Positions 57,052 to 64,000 of a stretch of 64,000 nt of DNA are shown in pieces. A program made the position numbers and the translations under genes. Below the pieces are notes generated by a model. It was not told where the DNA came from and did no database searches. It saw nothing but the letters and a program-made list of their open reading frames with translations. Within the stretch, counting starts at the first letter, position 1, and each line of letters begins with the position of its first letter. The stretch spans positions 1,302,001 to 1,366,000 of the forward strand of contig LSAX01000004.1 in NCBI GenBank assembly GCA_001557505.1, in the 5' to 3' direction. Source of the DNA: Reticulascus tulasneorum (lineage: Eukaryota > Ascomycota > Sordariomycetes > Glomerellales > Reticulascaceae).

Positions 57052-59027
57052 CTATTTCTTGCCGAGCCCTAGTTCCTCAATAAAGATATCAGCTGCCTTC
57101 TCGCCTATGGCGAACGCGGTGTTGACGGTGTTTGCAGCAACATTGCGCGGCGGGATGCTCAGATCGGCAATCTTCAAGCCTTCCACGCCGTGAACGCTGA
57201 GTGTTGCGTCCACCACGCCCATCTTCTCAAGCGGTGCCATCTTGCACGTTCCTATGGAATGCCAGGTAGTCGCGACATTCTCGCGAAGCCACTTCTCGAT
57301 AACGACATCATCCTCGGCCGTGTACTCGATATCCCGCACGTCCGTGTTCGGGCCGTCTATCTCGACGTACGCGGCTTTTGATCCGGCGGGGAAAGGTGGG
57401 TGGGCCCCAACTATCTCGCCTCGGTATGTTTCCATGCGACGCACGATCTCACGCTGTGTCTTGTACGTCCACAGATGCATCTTTATGTCAATGCCGCGGG
57501 CGTCAGAAAACATGCCCGGTTCAAAGTCGAGTCGGTCGTCTAATCCGGGACCTGTGATATGCAGATGGCCGCGGGAGTAAGGGTACACCGTGAAGGTTGA
57601 CATGGCAAAGTATTGCCCAGCGGGAACGGCGGATGGGTCCCCTGGGAAACTATTTGCCGTTAGAATTTAGCCCTTACCTCATTTTGAAACGTCTTTACTC
57701 ACACGCCGACGGGGGACATTAGTACCAATGGTCTGTTTGGATTGTTCTTAAAGTCCCGGTTCCAGGCTTCCTCAAATTCCGGTCCAAGGGCAGCAGAATC
57801 AGCATCAGTTGGACGAAGCTTGCAAGAAACGTCTTGGGCATTCCAGCCCAGGATTTTGTCATTATTCTTGATTAGCTCTCCCGCATCGAGGCGGCCGCTC
57901 GCAATCGCGTCAGCCGTCTCTTCCGGAGCCAAGCTGGACTTGTAAGGGTATACAAGCAGGCTATGATCATCATATTCATGGCCGACGCCGGGAAGGTCCA
58001 CAATAAGCTGAATACCGGCCTGCTTAAGAATCTCAGGCTTTCCCACGCCGGACCTTTCTAGCACGGACGGAGTTCCACAAGCTCCGCACGAGACAATAAC
58101 CAGTCTCTTTGCTTTGACGCTTAGAACCGGGTGTGGGCTGATGTCGCTTGGCTGAAAGTCCGGGTTAACCCTGTACTCGACCCCGACGGCTCTCTTGTTG
58201 TCAAACAAGACGCGCACAACTTGACTCTCCACAAGAACGTGCAGATTTGGGTGCTTGCCGTCTCGAAGTCTGGGGTTCAGATACCTAGAGGCAGCATCTT
58301 GCCGCCTTCCATCCAGGGAGATGTAGCGCATCGCACGCTGCACTCCGTTGTTGGCATCGAGGTTCTGCAAATCCTCAAGCTCGGGCCACCCGACTTTCCC
58401 TACAGCTGTAATGAAATCATCTGTAAATCTAGAGGCACGGTAGGTACCGCCGGATACATGAATTGGACCGTCATAGCCATGGCGCTCTTTCATACCCGGG
58501 CCATGGTACGTTTCGAGCTAATGATCATCAGCTAGATGTTTGCTATTATGACGTGAAATCTTTTCGAAATACCTTTCTAAGGTACGGCAGCATTTCATTG
58601 GCTGACCATCCTGGCGTTTCCCAGGAGTCGAAGTCGGATCTTTGGGCTCGACTGTACATCATGAGATTTGTGGATGAACCTCCACCAAGAACGCCTCCCG
58701 AGGGAACAATGAGTTCTCTGTCAGCCAGCTGTTTCGACTTATTCCCTTTGTAGAATATGTTCGTCTTGCTGGCCGGCGCCAAGTTGGCAAAGAATAAAGC
58801 GGGGTGGGTAATAATGGGCATATCGTTGTCAGTGCCCCCCTCGATGACCAAGATTGATAGACCCGGGTCCGCTTCCGCAAGTCTCGCGGCAACGACACAG
58901 CCAGCAGTTCCGCCTAGAAGACGGCGTCAGTAAGACATGGTGTTCAACGGAAGGCCTCGTTCTCACCTCCCGCGATGATTACATCCACCTCTTGGACATC
59001 TTCAGGGAGCTTTCTATACAGGCCCAT
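57052..59027 (-). CDS. GMC oxidoreductase, alcohol oxidase type
   Basis: FAD-dependent oxidase that oxidises alcohols to aldehydes with release of hydrogen peroxide (family assignment). Four exons: 59027-58967, 58913-58573, 58517-57703 and 57649-57052, giving 604 residues. The ADP-binding motif VIIAGGGTAGCVVAARL spans the first intron. GMC signature 1 is PSGGVLGGGSSTNLMMYSRA; the second signature region reads SCGACGTPSVLERSGVG. The catalytic His is in TTWHSIGTCKM and the partner Asn in AANTVNTAFAIGEKAADIF, giving the His-Asn pair of alcohol oxidases. Joining exons 2 and 3 yields LRKLETYHGPGMKERHGYDG, which matches the family and confirms the intron. Methanol-type oxidases are peroxisomal with a C-terminal PTS1, but this chain ends GLGKK, not a PTS1, and has no N-terminal signal peptide, so it may be cytosolic. 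Confidence 0.93.
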
Positions 59028-59715
59028 TGCGTATCTAGCCTAGTAACAGTATTTGTTAATACTGTAAGGCATTAAGGACCCCTTTGAGAAATATTTAACG
59101 ACTTTCTTTAATTGAAGTTGGGGAACAATGTATAATGCTTAGGGGGTGTCCGGGGACACTGGCAATGCTGTAGATGAAGTCAAAGAACATAAAAGCATAG
59201 AGCGGAGTTTGGGAGCTGGCTGACCTGGACCTATGATGCGCTCGGAATCCGACAGGATCAACCGGGGATCGGGAAAATAGTATAAGCGATAAGTATGCAG
59301 CGCTGGCGCTTAACGATAGGTAGGCCAAGAACTTTGCGCTTTCTCTGGGTATTTAGTGGTCAAAGCAGAAAATGCTAGTTGATGTGTGTTCTGATTGCCT
59401 TCATGACGTGTACAGGATTGAACTCAGACAGGACTAGAGAGAGTCAATAGTATCGTGAAACTAGGTAAGAGATAAAAAGAACTCGCGTAGTGGTAATCCG
59501 CAATGCAATAACCGCAACCAATAACGAGACTTGTCAACGCGTTCCTCGTCAAGGATCCCTGACTCACACCGATTATGTGTATGCTTGTAGCAAACGTACT
59601 CAATCCAAAGGCTGAACAAATATAGTCGGAAATCATTATTTTCATGGTTACTCGATAGACATGTTCATCAAAATTAACCGAGTTGCATGACAGTTATGGA
59701 TTAGTTAGCTCTCTC

Positions 59716-59730
59716 TATATATATATATAT
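59716..59730. repeat. (TA)n microsatellite
   Basis: Perfect TA dinucleotide array of 15 nt in A/T-rich intergenic DNA. Confidence 0.9.
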
Positions 59731-60400
59731 TGGGATTGCTCTATCTAAAGACTATGATCGATCAGGTCGAAATAAAAATTCAGTCTTAGAGTTTGGACCT
59801 ACAGGCTCAAGCAACTAAGGGCGCTGCACTCTGCTCTCCGTGATTGGAGAGCGAGTTTGGTTGCTAAAGCCTGGTGCCACGAGTCTTGATCTGGTTCTTA
59901 ATATTCCACGGTATCGAGGATCAGACGGACTACGGCAACGACACAAGCCGTGTAGCGCGAATCCTGAAGGTACGCGTTTCTTTGTTCTTCTAACCTCTGA
60001 AATTTTTACCAACCGTCCGATCTCTGTTCAGTATTTGTAGAGAGGAAGACTGTCTACACCTGGACGCTTCAACATTTCTAAGAACCAAGACTCAATATTT
60101 TGGTTCTACTGTAGGGACATATAACTTTTTACACAGCACGATGTGGCACGGAAACAAGGGCAGCTTCTGGTTGACACTCAATTAAAGGCGACTGGCACAG
60201 CAGTGTAATATGAAATTATACATGCACTTAATCAGGGTAGCTGAGACAAATTATAATATACGAACTTAAATGATGTGACAAGCGCTTGCGGTGGAAACGT
60301 AGAAACGAGTTCGTGGTTAAGACTATACATAAAATTTTATAATACGATAGACTAGGTTTCTCGAAGCGAGAGGATGGGCGCCGTGGCTACAGGCATTTTC

Positions 60401-60880
60401 TCATGATCTCAAGTCCACAACTTGATACCCGGGTTTCTTGGAGCAATAGGAGAATTTATTAGAATCGTTTCGAGTGATACCAGGCAAGACGAGGTGGTGA
60501 GGCCGGATCTGCTTTGAGTCGTGCAGTATCGTTCTCCCAAATTGTGCACTTGCGATGTAGTGCCTCAAGGCGAGCCGTCCCAAGGAGGGAGAGCGGCTCT
60601 GCTCAGTGTGTACCCACCGTGACCCTCGATGGAACGTAATCAAGATATACCAAGTCACGCAAATGATGTATGGGATGGATGCCAGCAATATGTTTTCAAG
60701 AGCAATACTGCTTGAAGATACCACTATCTCTCCCTGGATACCAACCACCGCCGACTGTGCGATACACATGAGCATCATGGTCAACAACAGAGTCAAAACT
60801 GTGTACCCATTCCACCTCAACAACCCATTACCAACCACACGATATGCCCTCTCCCTCGCAAGGCCAGAAACCGTTGGCAT
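60401..60880 (-). CDS. Candidate small membrane protein, unrecognised (159 aa)
   Basis: Open frame of 159 codons with two clear hydrophobic segments: about residues 26-47 (GYTVLTLLLTMMLMCIAQSA) and about 63-83 (ENILLASIPYIICVTWYILI). A basic, His/Arg-containing tail follows. No family recognised. No introns are needed, but an upstream minus-strand ATG near 60933 in another frame leaves the true start uncertain. It could be a small lineage-specific membrane protein, an exon of an unmodelled gene or a remnant. The A/T-rich surroundings raise the chance of hydrophobic frames arising by chance. Confidence 0.3.
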   Translation of the reverse strand: MPTVSGLARERAYRVVGNGLLRWNGYTVLTLLLTMMLMCIAQSAVVGIQGEIVVSSSSIALENILLASIPYIICVTWYILITFHRGSRWVHTEQSRSPSLGRLALRHYIASAQFGRTILHDSKQIRPHHLVLPGITRNDSNKFSYCSKKPGYQVVDLRS

Positions 60881-61206
60881 ACTCCAACCTCAAGTGCAAT
60901 CCCGACACCGTGGACATCGCCGCAACTGCATCTAACATCGCTATGATGTTATAAACTTCGCAAGCATCGACAACACTATATGCTCGCTCGCTCGCTCAAA
61001 TCAAGATGAACAAAGAATAGCAAGATGCTCCAACATATGTGCATAGCCGTCAATCATTCTGGCACCTAGTTCTCTCGCCTAACCACCAACTACCGAGCTG
61101 CGTCCCAAAGAAAATGTCATAATCACAATGCCAGCAGTTATAATACAAGCCCATGCTTCTCCCCGTAGTAAAACCCTTCCCCTTTCCATCGGTCGGTGTG
61201 TGCCTA

Positions 61207-61212
61207 TTTATT
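61207..61212 (-). terminator. Polyadenylation signal AATAAA of glycogenin
   Basis: AATAAA on the minus strand about 40 nt past the glycogenin stop codon, in A/T-rich context. Confidence 0.45.
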
Positions 61213-61248
61213 AGCTATTACGCGGGAATGCTCACAACCCGACGACTT

Positions 61249-64000
61249 TCAGTTATCCAGTATGTCGCGCTCCTCTTCTGTTGGCGGCATTGGCGTTTCG
61301 TAAGTTGGAAAATCCTCATCCTTCTCCCAGGCAAGGCCAGGGCCGCCATAGCTTGGCTCCTGGATGACTGTCGTAGCCGTAGATTCCATGCTGGCCGTTC
61401 GGGGTGTTGACGAAGTATCCCGGTCACCCACAATGTTACGCACCATGCTCGTTGTCGTATTGCCTTTCACCGGCTGTGGACTGAGCACAGTAGACTGCGC
61501 GACATAAGTAGGTGATCTCACGCCTTCCGAGCCGAACGGCAAGGAACGTGCCGGGATATCACGACTCACACCCTCTTGGCCACCATCGCCTCCGCCAAGT
61601 TTCCTCAGCAAAACTTCAGACTGCTGCCTGGCCAGTTTCTGAAGTTGAGCAACAGGGTCCTTGTGATATCGAAGCATGTTAGTAAGGTCGCAAAGGCAGT
61701 CTGCAGGACTCCACCATCTTCCATGCACACATACCCAGTCAGACTGCGGTGGCACGCCCTCCGCGGCCGGTAGCAGTTCCTCGTCATCGCCATCGCCGGT
61801 GCCGGGGCCACCACCACCCCAGAACTTCGGCCGGCGGATCGGTGCAGGAGTCACCGGGAGACTGGGCCGCTCAACTTCACTAGGGAAGTCGGTCAGCTTC
61901 AGGCCGCGATCCGCGCCAGATCCGTCCGCCCTCTGCCCAACAGAAGTACCCGAACCTTGGCTCTTCACACGACGATGCTTCTGGAGACCTTCGACATAGC
62001 GCTCGATCTCGGGCACCTCGTCCCAAGCATTTGTACGTGTGAAAGCGGTCCAAGGGTCTGACGGCACAATTCTGATGGTGGGGGTGGCTGGCGTGATAGG
62101 CTCGCTCTTATGTCCAGTCGTGGACGATCCTATAAGAGACGGCTCAGCTGGAGCTCTGGATTCGAACGAAGCCTGTTGCTCACCAAATGGTGTGCCAGTT
62201 TCATCCGTGCCCGAATCCCCGGTAAATATTCTAGAGGGTCTCGGTTGATGAGTTTCCCAGGGGAAGATGGCTCGGGACTTTTGTGTGGGTGGTTCTCGAG
62301 GAACCTCGTACCACATGTTCTTCGGAGGGCTAGGGTATCGTTCGGGAGGGACGAACGGAGCGGGATCCTGAGACATTTCGTATACTTGGACGGGGAAGTT
62401 GTGTGCTTCCGGTCTCGAATCGGAAGGAGGTGGTTGTCTATGAATGCCGAGTTAGCGCTCGAGTTCCTTGAGGATATCAGACATGGGAGAAATCCGAACT
62501 AACCTCTGAGCATCCCAAGTTTTTACAGGGGGAGGGCTTGGCTCATGCTTCTGCTCCACCGGTGGTGGTAGAGGAGGATCCCGCTCATGGTGTACCGGTA
62601 TCTGCTCTTGTCGAGCCTCAGCTTGCGTCCCGGTAAAAGTACTAAACGACTGGCTGGAAGGGGGGGATGAATGCTCAGCCTGGTGACGAGTGCTCCTGGG
62701 CTGAGATTCTGGACCATGGTCATGATGATGCTGTTCCTGATGATGATAATGATGTTGGTGGTGGTGGTGGTGCTCATGGTGCTGATCTTGATGCTGATCT
62801 TGGTGTTCATCATGGTGTTCATCATGGTGGTGGTGGTACTGGTGGTGAAAATCGCCGCCATCATCATGGCTGGACCATTGAGACGGCGGCTGATGGGAAC
62901 TTCTCTCGTGGCTGGGATCATGATGACCCGCATAATAGTGCTCACCGGTTGGAGCCACGCTGCGAGGCTTTGGTTGGAATTCTCCCTTAACAAAGTACTG
63001 AATTATCTCCGGAACTGCTTGATGTTGATGTTGCTGCTGGGGAGCAGGTGCTGATTCCTAACATTGGGGTCAGCGAATAAAGCCTACACTGGCCGGTATG
63101 ATGTCGTACCTGGACCCTATAGTGTCTGTCGTAAACCGCCCACCATCTCCCGACCATCTCGTCGAACGGGGAATCTCCTTTGCTTGCATGCCTTCCTTGA
63201 AACCAAGGCTTCTCAGAACCAATGAAGTGCACCATACTGATACCAGACTGGAAATGCTTATACGCAGGAATGTACTGATAATGGGCGGAAGGAGTGACGT
63301 TGTAAGAGAAGCTCAGGCGGTTGTAGGTGTTTTTGAAATGCAAGTTCAGCAGACCCTGATCGGCGCCGTCAAAAGAGATACCCCTCTCAGCCATAGCCGT
63401 CAGGGCGTAGTAGTCGCCCATGTTCGGTGTCAGGACCATGACACCGCTGTTGAACAGGTCGGGCCATCCAATGTCTGGGGCGGCAGAGAAGGGCGCGTCA
63501 ATGTCAAAGAGCTCATCGGGAGCTCTGTACGCGACTACGTCTGCGTCGATGTAGACGATCTTTGAGAATTGGGTCTGCTTCCAGAGGTTGATCTTGGTGA
63601 AGGCGGAATGCAGGTCCCCTCGGTTCATCAGGAAGAGGTTTGCGGGCTTCTCGTTTCGTATTCGAGGAACAGATATGATGTGATCATAGACTGTCTAAAG
63701 AAGGGACATGTTAGCATGCCCAGCGAAGAGTTCCTTTTTCTTCTTTTGGGTCGGGGGGAATCGTAGAGGGATAACATGGGCGGCCTGGGAGCTTTACCTT
63801 GAGCTGTGTAATGACGTCCGCTGAGACGGAGTCGAGCGTGACCAGGACGGCCAGCTTCTTTTTGGTGCCGGCATCGCGAAGAGAGTGGGCGAGCACCAAT
63901 GCGCCTGATATACGAATAAAACAATCAGCAATGACACGGCAAGGGGATTGAAGCTGTACCACTCACCTGGAAGATATGCGTCGTTCAACAGAAGCTGTGC
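61249..64000 (-). CDS. Glycogenin (GT8), self-glucosylating glycogen primer; extreme 5' end beyond window
   Basis: Transfers glucose from UDP-glucose to its own tyrosine to prime glycogen. Exons visible: 64000-63967, 63904-63798, 63694-63110, 63057-62504 and 62437-61249, giving 822 residues; only a short N-terminus should be missing. Numbering from the first visible residue: LLLNDAYLPG joins GALVLAHSLRDAGTKKKL; the Mn-binding DxD is Asp97-Ala-Asp99 in VYIDADVVAYRA; FNSGVMVLTP is at 128-137, DGADQGLLN at 156-164, HFIGSEKPW at 203-211. Tyr186 or Tyr188 lies where the human priming tyrosine sits. A long low-complexity middle follows, with a His-rich block at 313-356. The C-terminus carries a Trp/Cys-containing segment (DWVCVHGRWWSPADCLCDLTN) and ends in AWEKDEDFPTYETPMPPTEE, resembling the glycogen-synthase-binding end of fungal glycogenins. 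Introns are 52-103 nt with canonical ends. Confidence 0.97.

Larger units (their letters stand above)
59028..61206. other. A/T-rich intergenic region
   Basis: About 2.2 kb between the GMC promoter and the glycogenin 3' end. It is visibly richer in A and T than the rest of the window. It contains a (TA)n array and one two-helix membrane-like ORF, listed separately. Nothing else was supported. Confidence 0.5.

Overview
This window is nuclear DNA of a filamentous ascomycete (Pezizomycotina), most likely a Sordariomycete. Genes have short introns (about 45-180 nt) with GTRNGT-type donors, CTAAC/CTGAC branch sites and YAG acceptors. The gene set is typical of moulds: a cAMP-receptor-like GPCR, an F-box protein, a DUF3455 secreted protein, a Zn2Cys6 factor, a GMC alcohol oxidase and glycogenin. 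The class-level placement is inference; no marker gene here fixes the species.

Layout. 1-0.7 kb: 5' part of a GPCR that runs off the left edge. 0.7-9.7 kb: gene-poor, with broken coding-like segments on the minus strand (6.7-8.4 kb) and one orphan ORF (8.5-9.2 kb). 9.8-12.5 kb: fibrillarin and ribosomal protein uL22/RPL17, divergent from one promoter. 13.2-15.6 kb: F-box protein. 18.8-19.8 kb: secreted DUF3455 protein. 22.0-28.6 kb: Golgi CASP/Coy1 and a Vps3-like CORVET subunit, also divergent. 29.3-30.3 kb: Nnt1/Efm7-type methyltransferase. 31.6-33.9 kb: C2H2 transcription factor. 33.9-50.0 kb: about 16 kb with no supportable gene but many simple repeats, long poly-G/C tracts and a G-quadruplex-type minisatellite. 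50.0-54.2 kb: carboxymuconolactone-decarboxylase-like protein, divergent from the ERAD ubiquitin ligase Hrd1. 55.0-59.0 kb: Zn2Cys6 factor and GMC alcohol oxidase, convergent. 61.2-64.0 kb: glycogenin, running off the right edge.

Most recognised genes are housekeeping: ribosome biogenesis (fibrillarin, uL22), membrane traffic (Coy1, Vps3), protein quality control (Hrd1) and glycogen priming. Three divergent pairs share short promoters of 495-628 bp, which suggests co-regulation. I reconstructed exons by hand from splice signals and reading-frame phase. In every multi-exon model the phases close exactly.

I found no clearly new biological system. The points most worth a second look are the 16-kb gene desert with its G-rich minisatellite, the histidine-rich insert in glycogenin, the frame-preserving last intron of fibrillarin, the telomere-like AGCCCTAA box in the ribosomal promoter, and the fragmented coding remains at 6.7-8.4 kb.
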